Positions 17,823 to 25,652 of a stretch of 64,000 nucleotides of DNA are shown here, one piece after another. The stretch comes from Longimicrobiales bacterium (GTDB lineage: Bacteria; Gemmatimonadota; Gemmatimonadetes; Longimicrobiales; Gaopeijiaceae). Where the stretch lies: positions 26,734 through 90,733 of the forward strand of contig JANQRP010000041.1 in the NCBI GenBank assembly GCA_028284495.1. The letters are read 5' to 3'. The position numbers and the translations under genes are program-made. Each line of letters starts with the position of its first letter. Within the stretch, counting starts at the first letter, position 1. Below the pieces are notes generated by a model. The model had not been told where the DNA came from, did no database searches, and worked only from the letters and a program-made list of their open reading frames with translations.

Positions 17823-17850
17823 ACGCGGGCGGCGGGGGTCGCCCTCCGCA

Positions 17851-17889
17851 CGAAGGGGGGCGGTGCGCATGCGGCACCGTCCCCCTTCG
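17851..17889. terminator. Strong hairpin after the DAO-like gene
   Basis: A 16-base arm (17851-17866) pairs with 17874-17889 around a 7-base loop; the single non-Watson-Crick position is a possible G-U pair. It starts 28 bases after the stop at 17822. No T-tract follows, so it is either a tract-less terminator or an mRNA 3' stabiliser. Confidence 0.55.
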
Positions 17890-17953
17890 GGTGTGGTTTC
17901 GCAGACGTCGTGCTGCCATTCGGTGGCGACCCGACTTCTCCGACACCACACCA

Positions 17954-17973
17954 ACCTTCGTCCGGACGAAGGT
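17954..17973. terminator. Perfect 20 bp palindrome at the end of the arsR unit
   Basis: ACCTTCGTCCGGACGAAGGT is fully self-complementary, and flanking CACACC/GGTGTG sequence can extend the stem with a bulge. It lies 23 bp downstream of the small Cys-rich reading frame on the minus strand and 131 bp after the DAO-like gene, so it may act as a bidirectional terminator. A dimeric protein-binding site is an alternative. Confidence 0.45.
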
Positions 17974-17996
17974 GTGCGTTTCAGGTACTCAGCGGA

Positions 17997-18041
17997 TCAG
18001 CAGCAACCGCCGCCGCAGCACCCGGTGTCCGTGCAACACAT
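17997..18041 (-). CDS. 14-residue tri-vicinal-cysteine peptide downstream of arsR
   Basis: The reading frame MCCTDTGCCGGGCC is preceded by a perfect AGGAGGT ribosome site four bases before its ATG, 34 bp after the arsR stop and on the same strand. Six of 14 residues are Cys, arranged as three Cys-Cys pairs (2-3, 8-9, 13-14). Three vicinal Cys pairs are also the metalloid-binding feature of the arsenic metallochaperone ArsD, although this peptide has no ArsD fold. It could bind As(III) or thiophilic metals, or serve as a Cys-responsive leader. It is far below normal gene-calling limits, so expression is unproven; the ribosome site and context are the case for it. Confidence 0.5.
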   Translation of the reverse strand: MCCTDTGCCGGGCC

Positions 18042-18075
18042 CGGACCTCCTGGTCGGGGTGAACGAATGGCCGGG

Positions 18076-18420
18076 TCAGCAGCACGCGGGGCTCTCCTCG
18101 AGCGCCCGCAGCAGCGGACCCAGCAACGAACGGGCCCGCGACATGCCGGCGCGATCGAGCTGGTAGCACGACCGCGGACCGTCCACGGTGCCCGTGATGA
18201 GCCCGGCGGACCGCAGCACCTTCAGATGCTGTGACACGGTCGCCTGGGCCAGCGGAAGCACGTCCACGATCTCGCCGCAGATGCATGGACGGGTCGCAAG
18301 CGTGCGCAGGATCGCCACGCGCGCCGGATGCGACAGCGCCTTCGCGATCGTGGCAACGGCCTCGTCCGAGTCGGCCTCGGGATCGAGCGTCGTCGCGCCG
18401 TACTGCGGCCTCGTCTCCAT
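18076..18420 (-). CDS. arsR: ArsR/SmtB-family metal(loid)-responsive repressor
   Basis: 114 residues with a winged-helix DNA-binding fold: ALSHPARVAILRTL, then RPCICGEIVDVLPLAQATVSQHLKVLRSAGLI as the recognition region. The C-x-C-G in CICGE is near the ArsR alpha-3 sensor position. The C-terminus ends ESPACC, giving a second Cys pair that could complete an As(III) site. Family members dissociate from DNA on metalloid binding. A perfect inverted repeat lies 17 bp upstream of its ATG, consistent with autorepression. No arsenite pump or reductase is adjacent; only the tiny Cys-rich peptide follows in the same direction. Confidence 0.9.
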   Translation of the reverse strand: METRPQYGATTLDPEADSDEAVATIAKALSHPARVAILRTLATRPCICGEIVDVLPLAQATVSQHLKVLRSAGLITGTVDGPRSCYQLDRAGMSRARSLLGPLLRALEESPACC

Positions 18421-18436
18421 GACAGGTCCCTAGTTG

Positions 18437-18459
18437 ATCGTTTATCGTCGATAAACGAT
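18437..18459. promoter_or_regulatory. ArsR operator candidate
   Basis: The arms ATCGTTTATC (18437-18446) and GATAAACGAT (18450-18459) are a perfect 10-3-10 inverted repeat, AT-rich against a GC-rich background. The site is immediately upstream of arsR and 180 bp from the divergent S15 peptidase. Its symmetry and placement fit ArsR/SmtB operators that overlap the promoter. Confidence 0.75.
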
Positions 18460-18639
18460 GATATGACATCCACGGCCGCTCGACAACCCGTTCGGCGGGA
18501 GCCCGGGCGCTCCCGGCCGCGCGGAGGTCGCCCGCGGTGCAGTGCCTCCCTATACTTCGCCGGATTCGCCCGGCTGTCCGGAAGCGCCACTCCATCGCCT
18601 CCGCGGACGCCGACTCCGTCCCCCCGCCCCACTCCAGCC

Positions 18640-20511
18640 ATGACGCTCGCCCCCGCCCCGACATCCCTTCGCGCGTTCGCCACGACCGCCGCGCTCGCGC
18701 TCGTCGGCGCCGGTTGCGCAGAGGAGGAGGGTCCGCCGCTGTCCGACTCGGGCGTCGGCCCGCTCTTCGAGAACGGTCAGGCTCAGATCGTGGAGGCCTT
18801 CGCGGACACCGCCACGTGGATCCGCGAGCAGCTCTGGGTCGAGGCGGAGTTCGATTCGGACGGAGACGGCGCGATGGACCGCCTGCACGTGGCCGTCGTG
18901 CGACCCGCCGCTTCCGACGACGGCCTCCCCGTGCCGGTCGTGTACGAATCGAGCCCGTACTACTCGGGCACGGCCGGTTCAACGTCGTTCTTCTGGGACG
19001 TCGAGCACGACCCCGGCACGCCGCCGCCGCCTCGCGGCGACGCCCCCGACGTGGCACAGCGCGTTCGACCCGGCATCTCGAACTCGCACGTCGACACGTG
19101 GGTGCCCCGGGGGTTCGCCGTGGTGCATTCGGAGGCCCCGGGTACCGGGCTCTCCCAGGGCTGCCCGACGGTCGGCGGGCCCGCCGAGGTCCTCGCGCCC
19201 AAGGCGGTCATCGACTGGCTGAACGGACGGACGCGCGGGTGGACGGCGGCCGTGGGCGGCGAGGAGGTCCGCGCCGACTGGGCGAGCGGCAGGGTCGGCA
19301 TGATCGGCACCTCCTACAACGGAACGATTCCGGTGGCGGCCGCCACGACCGGCGTGGACGGGCTCGAGGCCATCATCCCGATCGCCCCGAACACCTCGTA
19401 CTACCGCTACTACCGGTCGAACGGACTCGTGCGGAATCCAGGCGGGTACCCGGGCGAGGACGTGGACATGCTGTACGACTACGTGAACTCGGGCGATCCC
19501 GAGCGTCGGGCGTGGTGCACGGAGACCTACCGTGACGGTGAAATGGCGGCGGGCATGGATCGGACGACGGGCGACTACAACGACTTCTGGGCCGAGCGGG
19601 ACCTCTGGAACGACCTCGACCGGATCGACGCGGCCGTCCTGATGGCGCACGCCTTCAACGACTGGAACGTCATGCCGGAGCACAGCGTCACGGTGGCGAC
19701 CGCGCTGGAGGCGCGTGGCGTTCCGGTGATGGAGTACTACCACCAGGGTGGACACGGCGGAGCGCCGCCGCTCGAGCTCGTCAACCGCTGGTTCACGCGC
19801 TACCTCTGGGACGTCGAGAACGGCGTCGAGGACGACCCCGGCGCCTGGATCGTCCGCGAGGGCGACCCCCGGGACCAGCCGACGGCCTACCCCGACTACC
19901 CCCACCCAGACGCCGAGACGGTCGTCCTCCGTCCGACCGGGCCCGAGGGCACCCCCGGCACGCTCTCCACGACGCCCGGCGAGGGAACCGCGAGCTTCGT
20001 CGACGACGTGACCCACGACGGCCCGGCCCTCGCCTCCGACGACGCGGCGGTACCCCACCGCCTGCTCTTCACGACCGCGGAGCTCGCGACGCCCCTCCAC
20101 ATCTCCGGGACGCCTCGCGTCACGGTCCGCATGGCAGCCGATCGCGCCGCCACCAACCTCTCGGTCTGGCTGGTGTCACTCCCCTGGGAGGAGGTGCCCG
20201 AGGGGGAGCGCACCCTTCCCACCGCGAACCTCGTCACGCGCGGCTGGGCGGACCCGCAGAACCGGGCGTCGCTCACCGAGGGTGAGCCGCTGGTGCCGGG
20301 CGAGTTCGTCGACGTGAGCTTCGATCTGCAGCCGGACGACCAGATCGTTCCCGCCGGCCAGCGCATCGGGCTCATGATCTTCGCCAGCGACCGCGACTTC
20401 ACCCTGCACGCCACCCCGGGGACGGTGCTGGAGGTGGATCTCGCCCGCACGTCGCTGGACCTGCCGGTCGTGGGTGGGGCCGCCGCGTTCGGGGCGGCCG
20501 CGGGGGGCTGA
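18640..20511 (+). CDS. Lipid-anchored S15-family X-Pro dipeptidyl-peptidase / CocE-like hydrolase
   Basis: 623 residues from the ATG at 18640. The signal peptide ends in LVGAGC, a lipobox. The alpha/beta hydrolase domain holds the nucleophile in MIGTSYNGTIP and a His in YYHQGGHGG. The C-terminal 200 residues (ISGTPRVTVRMAADR, LVTRGWADPQNRASLTEGEP) form the jelly-roll domain typical of S15/CocE/NonD proteins. Family enzymes cleave X-Pro dipeptides or ester bonds. The gene is divergent from arsR and convergent with the cyanophycinase-like gene, 23 bp apart. Confidence 0.88.
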   Translation: MTLAPAPTSLRAFATTAALALVGAGCAEEEGPPLSDSGVGPLFENGQAQIVEAFADTATWIREQLWVEAEFDSDGDGAMDRLHVAVVRPAASDDGLPVPVVYESSPYYSGTAGSTSFFWDVEHDPGTPPPPRGDAPDVAQRVRPGISNSHVDTWVPRGFAVVHSEAPGTGLSQGCPTVGGPAEVLAPKAVIDWLNGRTRGWTAAVGGEEVRADWASGRVGMIGTSYNGTIPVAAATTGVDGLEAIIPIAPNTSYYRYYRSNGLVRNPGGYPGEDVDMLYDYVNSGDPERRAWCTETYRDGEMAAGMDRTTGDYNDFWAERDLWNDLDRIDAAVLMAHAFNDWNVMPEHSVTVATALEARGVPVMEYYHQGGHGGAPPLELVNRWFTRYLWDVENGVEDDPGAWIVREGDPRDQPTAYPDYPHPDAETVVLRPTGPEGTPGTLSTTPGEGTASFVDDVTHDGPALASDDAAVPHRLLFTTAELATPLHISGTPRVTVRMAADRAATNLSVWLVSLPWEEVPEGERTLPTANLVTRGWADPQNRASLTEGEPLVPGEFVDVSFDLQPDDQIVPAGQRIGLMIFASDRDFTLHATPGTVLEVDLARTSLDLPVVGGAAAFGAAAGG

Positions 20512-20534
20512 CGCGCGCCCACCCAGCCGCCGGA

Positions 20535-21599
20535 TCAGCCGCCGCCGACCACTCCATCCACGACCTCGAGCGGGATGGGCGCGAGCGCCCCGACATCGAC
20601 GGGCCACGCACCGGTGGACCCTCCGGACAGCTCGACGCGCCGCACGCCGGCGAGGTCGAGCGGCTCCGCCCCCGGCACGGACGACGGGCCGGTGGCCTCG
20701 TAGATCCAGGCCGCCTTCCCCGCTGGCGCACGAACCGTCCAGGTACCAGCCTCGATCACGAGCGCCGCCCGCTCGTCGAGGCCGATCCCCAGCACACGGG
20801 TGTGCCCCCGGTCGTGAAGGAACCGCGCGAGGAAGGCGAGAAGCCGGCCCTCACGGTCCCGATCCATGAAGTGGCTGTCGACGTACACCCCGGAGAGTTC
20901 CGGCTGCGCCCACGTCGGGTAGCTCAGCGAGACGTCGGCCCGCATCGGATTCACGAGCGCCTCCGCCGACGTGACCGAGCCCTCCGCGGCGTCGAACGCC
21001 GCCTCGCCGAGCGAGACGGCGCCCGCGCTCGTGCCGCCGATCGCGACGCCGCGGTCACGCGCGGCCACCAGCGCCGAGTGCACCGCCGGCGGCCACCCGA
21101 GCAGGTAGTCCGACTGGTTTCCCCCCGCGAGCCAGATCGCCTCCGCGTTCGCGATGCGGCAGAAGACCGCCGCCTGGGCCGCGGCGCCGGGATCGGTCGT
21201 CTTCACCGTCTCCACCGAGTTCGGGGCGGGCGACGGCGCGAGGCCGTTCCGGAAGTACGAGGGATAGCTCGTGAGCGACCCGGTGGCCCTCAGGATCAGT
21301 ACGTCGCCGCCGTTCGCGGCCTCGACGAACCGCCGCGCCGCCGTGTCGTCCTCGCTGCTTCCCCCCATGATCACGACCACGCGCTCGGGCACCGGCGACA
21401 CATCCGCCTCCGGCGCGAAGCCGCCGACCTCTACCCCGGCCGTCGCGGCCGGGCACACGGCGGCAGCGACGTCGTCGTCCGGCGCCGCCGTGGTGGCACC
21501 GCACGCCGCGATGGACACCACCCCGGCAAGCGCCGGGGCGGCCACAACCAGTCCGAATCTTCGTAGCGTCGTCGGGTCGAACGCCGGTGCCGGCGTCAC
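20535..21599 (-). CDS. Cyanophycinase-like / S51-family serine peptidase, exported
   Basis: 354 residues with GTG start at 21599, whose GTGA overlaps the stop of the upstream dipeptidase gene. The N-terminal hydrophobic segment ends VSIAAC, so it is probably a lipoprotein. The S51 fold motifs are clear: VVVIMGGSS at the first strand, AIWLAGGNQSDY, the nucleophile in AIGGTSAGAVSLG, and DSHFMDRDREGRLLAFL, the conserved cyanophycinase region. Cyanophycinases hydrolyse multi-L-arginyl-poly-aspartate to beta-Asp-Arg dipeptides. With no cyanophycin synthetase here, the natural substrate may be other isoaspartyl peptides. Co-translation with an M19 dipeptidase suggests stepwise peptide degradation. 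Confidence 0.85.
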   Translation of the reverse strand: MTPAPAFDPTTLRRFGLVVAAPALAGVVSIAACGATTAAPDDDVAAAVCPAATAGVEVGGFAPEADVSPVPERVVVIMGGSSEDDTAARRFVEAANGGDVLILRATGSLTSYPSYFRNGLAPSPAPNSVETVKTTDPGAAAQAAVFCRIANAEAIWLAGGNQSDYLLGWPPAVHSALVAARDRGVAIGGTSAGAVSLGEAAFDAAEGSVTSAEALVNPMRADVSLSYPTWAQPELSGVYVDSHFMDRDREGRLLAFLARFLHDRGHTRVLGIGLDERAALVIEAGTWTVRAPAGKAAWIYEATGPSSVPGAEPLDLAGVRRVELSGGSTGAWPVDVGALAPIPLEVVDGVVGGG

Positions 21600-22945
21600 T
21601 CCGGCCCGTCCGCCTCGGCGGCCTGCAGCCGGGCCGCGACGGCGAGCGTCTCGTCGAGCACGCGAAGCAGGTTGCCGCCCCAGAGCTTCTCGATCTGCTC
21701 CTCGGTGTAGCCACGGCGCACGAGCTCGAGCGTGACGTTGAACGTCTCCGACGCGTCGTCCCAGCCATGGACGCCGCCACCGCCGTCGAAGTCCGAGCTG
21801 ATCCCGACGTGATCGATTCCGATGAGGTCGACCATGTAGTCGATGTGATCGACGAAGTCCGCGACGTCGACGGGGGGCGCGACATCGGCGACCTCGTTCG
21901 CCCGCGCGCGAACGGCCTGGTCGAAGACACCCTGCTGTTCGATGTACTCGTCGAAATCCTCCTGCGAGAGCATCGCTCGCTGGGCGCGATTGAGCGGCTC
22001 GAATCCCATCTCTTCGGCGATCTCGGCGCGGAGGTCACCCATCGCCTCGCCGTGTGCCGAGTTCTTCTCGGCGTCGACGAAGCTCGCCAGCGCCACCGTC
22101 TGAACCACGCCGCCGGACTCCGCGAGCAGTCGAAGCTGCTCGTCGTCGAGGTTCCGGCTGACGTCGTTGACCGTCATCGAGGACGAGTGGGAGGCCATGA
22201 GCGGCGCCTCCGAGAGCTCGGCCATCTCCATGAACGCGCCCCGCGACGGGTGCGAGACGTCCACCATGATGCCCACCCGGTTCATCTCCGCGATGGCCTG
22301 CCGCCCCAGGTCGCTCAGACCCGTCGTCACACCGTCGCCGTGGATCCGATCCCCGTTGTGTGCGTCCGAGAACTGCGACGGCCCCGTGTGCGCGAGCGAC
22401 ATGTAGCGGGCACCACGGTCGTAGAACTCCTGGATGCGCGAGAGGTCGGTACCGAGGGGGTACGCGTTCTCGACGCCGATCATCGCGACCTTCCTTCCCT
22501 CCGCGTGGATCGCGCGCACCTCGTCGGACGTCGTGGCGAGTCCGATCCGGTCGGGAGCGATCTCGTTCACGAGCCGGTGGATGCCGTTGAACTTCTCGTC
22601 GGCGTTCTCGTAGGCCGAGGCGTACCCATCTTCGGTGCGCAGGCCCTGTCCGGTGTAGACGATGAGCCACGCGACGTCGAGCCCGCCCGCCTCCATGGAC
22701 GGAAGATCCACCTGGGTGCCCGGGAGGTCCTGCGTGTAGTTGGACTCCGCGGTGAAGTTGCTCGCGCTGATGTCGACGTGCGTGTCGAGCGTGATGACGC
22801 GCTCGTGGATGCCTCGCGCGCGCTCCACCAGCGCGGCCTCGCCGGCAGCGGCGGCGTCGGCCGGCACGTCACCGGATTCGGCGCAGGCCGCGAGTGAGAA
22901 GACGACGAGAGGGGCGAGGGTCGCACGAGTCCGGACACGGTGCAT
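21596..22945 (-). CDS. Membrane dipeptidase, M19 family, lipoprotein
   Basis: 449 residues from the ATG at 22945; the signal peptide ends VFSLAAC, a lipobox. M19 metal ligands are visible: LDTHVDIS (H-x-D), the bridging Glu in IGVENAYPLG, MSLAHTG and VDVSHPS. The C-terminal GISSDFDGGGGVHG loop is the conserved substrate region. Renal-dipeptidase relatives hydrolyse L,L- and L,D-dipeptides. It is the first gene of a two-gene minus-strand unit, with its stop inside the GTGA start of the cyanophycinase-like gene. It faces the divergent esterase-like lipoprotein gene across 146 bp. Confidence 0.9.
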   Translation of the reverse strand: MHRVRTRATLAPLVVFSLAACAESGDVPADAAAAGEAALVERARGIHERVITLDTHVDISASNFTAESNYTQDLPGTQVDLPSMEAGGLDVAWLIVYTGQGLRTEDGYASAYENADEKFNGIHRLVNEIAPDRIGLATTSDEVRAIHAEGRKVAMIGVENAYPLGTDLSRIQEFYDRGARYMSLAHTGPSQFSDAHNGDRIHGDGVTTGLSDLGRQAIAEMNRVGIMVDVSHPSRGAFMEMAELSEAPLMASHSSSMTVNDVSRNLDDEQLRLLAESGGVVQTVALASFVDAEKNSAHGEAMGDLRAEIAEEMGFEPLNRAQRAMLSQEDFDEYIEQQGVFDQAVRARANEVADVAPPVDVADFVDHIDYMVDLIGIDHVGISSDFDGGGGVHGWDDASETFNVTLELVRRGYTEEQIEKLWGGNLLRVLDETLAVAARLQAAEADGPE

Positions 22946-23091
22946 CGGAATGTCTCCGCAGGCCGAGTGAAGGGTCGAAACCGCCAACGTACGGCGACCT
23001 GCCGTCGGAGGCCACGCCGCGTGTGCCCATGCAGCGCCCGGCGGTGCGGCGGCGGTTGCGCTCCGTACCGGCATCCACCAGCGTCGAGTTC

Positions 23092-24162
23092 ATGGATACG
23101 CGCACCCGGCACCCCGGGCTGGCCCCCGACCTCGATCCGCAGCTCGGCTCGAGCCTCGCCGTGCGCCTCACCGCAGGCCTCGCCGTCCTCCTCGCCGCCT
23201 GCTCCGGGAGCGACACCACGGGGCCGCCCCTGGACGACCGGCCGTGTCGCCTCGCGGTCGCGGAGTGCCTCGGGCGGCTCGAGGTGGCACCGGAGCGACG
23301 CCTTCGCCACTACCGGACGCACGACCTCGACCGAGGCGCCGACGGTGTGACGCACGCCATCGTGATCGTCCACGGGGCCAGCCGAAACGCCTCGTTCAAC
23401 TTCAACACGGGACTTCAGGCGACGCCGGGCGACCTCGCCGAGTCAGTCGTGGTGGTCGCGCCCTGGTTCATCACCACCGAGGAGGGTCCGGAGCCGGACG
23501 AGCCGTACTGGTCGAGCGGTGGGTGGAAGCGGGGGCACCTCTCGGTCGCGGGAGGCTCCGTGCCGAGCGTCGGCGCGCGCGTGAGTTCCTACGCCGCCCT
23601 CGACCGAATCGTCGAACGCCTGTCCGACCCGGATCGGTTCCCCGACATGACCGAGATCGTCGTCGCCGGTCACTCGGCGGGCGGGCAGGTAACGCATCGG
23701 TACGCAGCCGGCGGCCGCGAGCCCCTCGGCGTACCGCTCACGTACGTCGTCGCGAACCCGTCGACGTGGCTCTTCCTCGGGCCGGAGCGCCCCGACGGGA
23801 GCGGCGGATGGGCCGTTCCCGCACCGGACGCATGCCCGGACTACCAGGAGTGGCACTACGGGCTCCAAGACCTGAACAGCTACATGAGTCGCCTGCCGGA
23901 AACACATATCGTGCAGCGACTTGTGAGTCGCGACGTTCGCGTTCTGCTGGGGGACAGGGACACGGGCTCGGCCCAGCTCGACGTGTCCTGCGGCGCCAAC
24001 CTCCAGGGGCCGCACCGATACGCACGCGGGCTCGCCCTTCTCGACTACATGGACGCGTTCCATCCCGGGCATCGACATGTGGGAGTGGTGGTGCCCGGCG
24101 TCGCCCACTCGAGTCGCGGGGTGTTCCTTTCCGAGGCGGGTCTCGCGATCCTCCTCCCGTGA
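23092..24162 (+). CDS. Alpha/beta-hydrolase lipoprotein (esterase-like)
   Basis: 356 residues from the ATG at 23092. A long N-region leads to AVLLAACSG, a lipobox. The oxyanion strand is AIVIVHGASRNAS, and the nucleophile elbow is VVAGHSAGGQVTHRYA. An Asp lies in LLGDRDTGS, and VVVPGVAHSSRG supplies the likely His. The family is alpha/beta hydrolase, with similarity in layout to secreted esterases; the substrate is unknown. The stop is embedded in the GTGA start of the PLP decarboxylase gene, so the two are translationally coupled. Confidence 0.78.
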   Translation: MDTRTRHPGLAPDLDPQLGSSLAVRLTAGLAVLLAACSGSDTTGPPLDDRPCRLAVAECLGRLEVAPERRLRHYRTHDLDRGADGVTHAIVIVHGASRNASFNFNTGLQATPGDLAESVVVVAPWFITTEEGPEPDEPYWSSGGWKRGHLSVAGGSVPSVGARVSSYAALDRIVERLSDPDRFPDMTEIVVAGHSAGGQVTHRYAAGGREPLGVPLTYVVANPSTWLFLGPERPDGSGGWAVPAPDACPDYQEWHYGLQDLNSYMSRLPETHIVQRLVSRDVRVLLGDRDTGSAQLDVSCGANLQGPHRYARGLALLDYMDAFHPGHRHVGVVVPGVAHSSRGVFLSEAGLAILLP

Positions 24163-25652
24163 CTTCCCGGAAGACCCCTCTCGACGCCACCCTCGACCCC
24201 GCCGATCCCTCCGGCTGGGCATCCCTCCGCGCGACGCTTCACGAGGCCGCCGATCGCCTGCTCGATCACGTCCGCGACCAGCGCGAGATTCCGGTCTGGC
24301 AGGAGATGCCGGACGCGGACGCCGCCCGGATCACCTCCCTGATCGGGTCCGAGGGCGCGGGGGTGGCCGAGGCGTGGCGCGCGCTCGAAGAGCACGTGCT
24401 GCCCTTCGGCGTCGGCAACGTGCACCCGCGGTTCATGGGCTGGGTGAACGGCGCCGGCACGCCGGGCGGCCTGGTGGCTTCGCTGGCCGAGGCGGCCATC
24501 AACGCGAACGTGGGGGGTCGCAACAGCGGCGCCGCCCGGGTCGAACGCGCGGTCCTGGACTGGGCGAAGCGTGCCTTCCGATTCCCGGAGTCCGCGTCGG
24601 GCATCCTGACCAGCGGGACGTCGATGGCCACCGTCATCGCACTCGCCGCGGCGCGTCAGGCACTCGCGGACTGGGACGTCGAGACGGAGGGACTCGGTAC
24701 CGAGGGTGCCCGCTTCCGCGTGTACGCCTCGGGACCCACCCACAGCTGTGTCGAGAGCGCGCTCCGGCTCCTGGGCCTCGGGCGACGGGCGCTCCGACGC
24801 ATCGACACCGACGGGCGCGGGCACATCGACCTTGGCGTGCTGCGCGAACGCATCGCGGAGGATCGCGCCGCGGGCCTCCGCCCGCTGGCCGTGGTCGGGA
24901 ACGCAGGCACGGTCGACGTCGGCGCGATCGACGACCTCGCGGGCGTGGCCGACGTCTGCGACGAGGAAGGTGTCTGGTTTCACGTGGACGGAGCCTTCGG
25001 GGCGCTCGCGATCCTCAGCGAACGTCTCCGGCCACGGCTCGCGGGGATCGAGCGCGCCGACTCGATCGCGTTCGACTTTCACAAGTGGATGCACGTCACG
25101 TACGACTGCGGCTGCGTCCTCGTGCGCAACGAGACGCACCACCGGGCCGCCTTCCGGAGTCGCCCGGAGTACCTGGAGGGCCAGCGATCGGGGCTCGCGG
25201 CCGGGGAACCCTGGTTCTGCGACTACGGGCCGGAGCTGTCGCGGGGCTTCCGGGCGCTCAGGGTCTGGTTCCTTCTGGCCGAACACGGCGAGGACGACGT
25301 GTCACGCGCCATCGAGGGATCGGTGGAGCGAGCCGAGTACCTCGCGGCGCGGGTGGACCGGGAGGCGTCGCTGGAGCGCCTGGCCCCCGCGGACCTGAAC
25401 ATCGTGTGCTTCCGGGTTGTTCCGCGGCCCGGCGAGGACGGGGACGCCCTCAACGCGGAGGTCGTGGCCGAGGTGCAGAAGCGCGGCATCGCGGCACCGT
25501 CCACGACACGCCTCGGCGGCACCCTCGCCATCCGGTGCTGCCTGATGAACCACCGCGCCACGCTGGAGGACATGGACGTGACCGTGGACGGAATCCTGCA
25601 CGTCGCAGAGGACCTGCGGAGCGCCCGCGGGAGTCCTCGCGTCAGTCCTTGA
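24159..25652 (+). CDS. PLP-dependent group II amino-acid decarboxylase family protein
   Basis: 497 residues from the GTG at 24159, which overlaps the previous stop. The fold-type I features are HPRFMGWVNGAGTPGG, NVGGRNSGAARVE, GILTSGTSMATVIAL, the PLP-contacting VDGAFGALA, and the Schiff-base Lys in IAFDFHKWMHVTYDCG. This is the pyridoxal decarboxylase family that includes aromatic-amino-acid, glutamate and tyrosine decarboxylases. The specificity cannot be told from the sequence, and sphingosine-lyase-like chemistry is less likely. The 3' end overlaps pntB by 11 bp in convergent orientation. Confidence 0.87.
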   Translation: MTSRKTPLDATLDPADPSGWASLRATLHEAADRLLDHVRDQREIPVWQEMPDADAARITSLIGSEGAGVAEAWRALEEHVLPFGVGNVHPRFMGWVNGAGTPGGLVASLAEAAINANVGGRNSGAARVERAVLDWAKRAFRFPESASGILTSGTSMATVIALAAARQALADWDVETEGLGTEGARFRVYASGPTHSCVESALRLLGLGRRALRRIDTDGRGHIDLGVLRERIAEDRAAGLRPLAVVGNAGTVDVGAIDDLAGVADVCDEEGVWFHVDGAFGALAILSERLRPRLAGIERADSIAFDFHKWMHVTYDCGCVLVRNETHHRAAFRSRPEYLEGQRSGLAAGEPWFCDYGPELSRGFRALRVWFLLAEHGEDDVSRAIEGSVERAEYLAARVDREASLERLAPADLNIVCFRVVPRPGEDGDALNAEVVAEVQKRGIAAPSTTRLGGTLAIRCCLMNHRATLEDMDVTVDGILHVAEDLRSARGSPRVSP

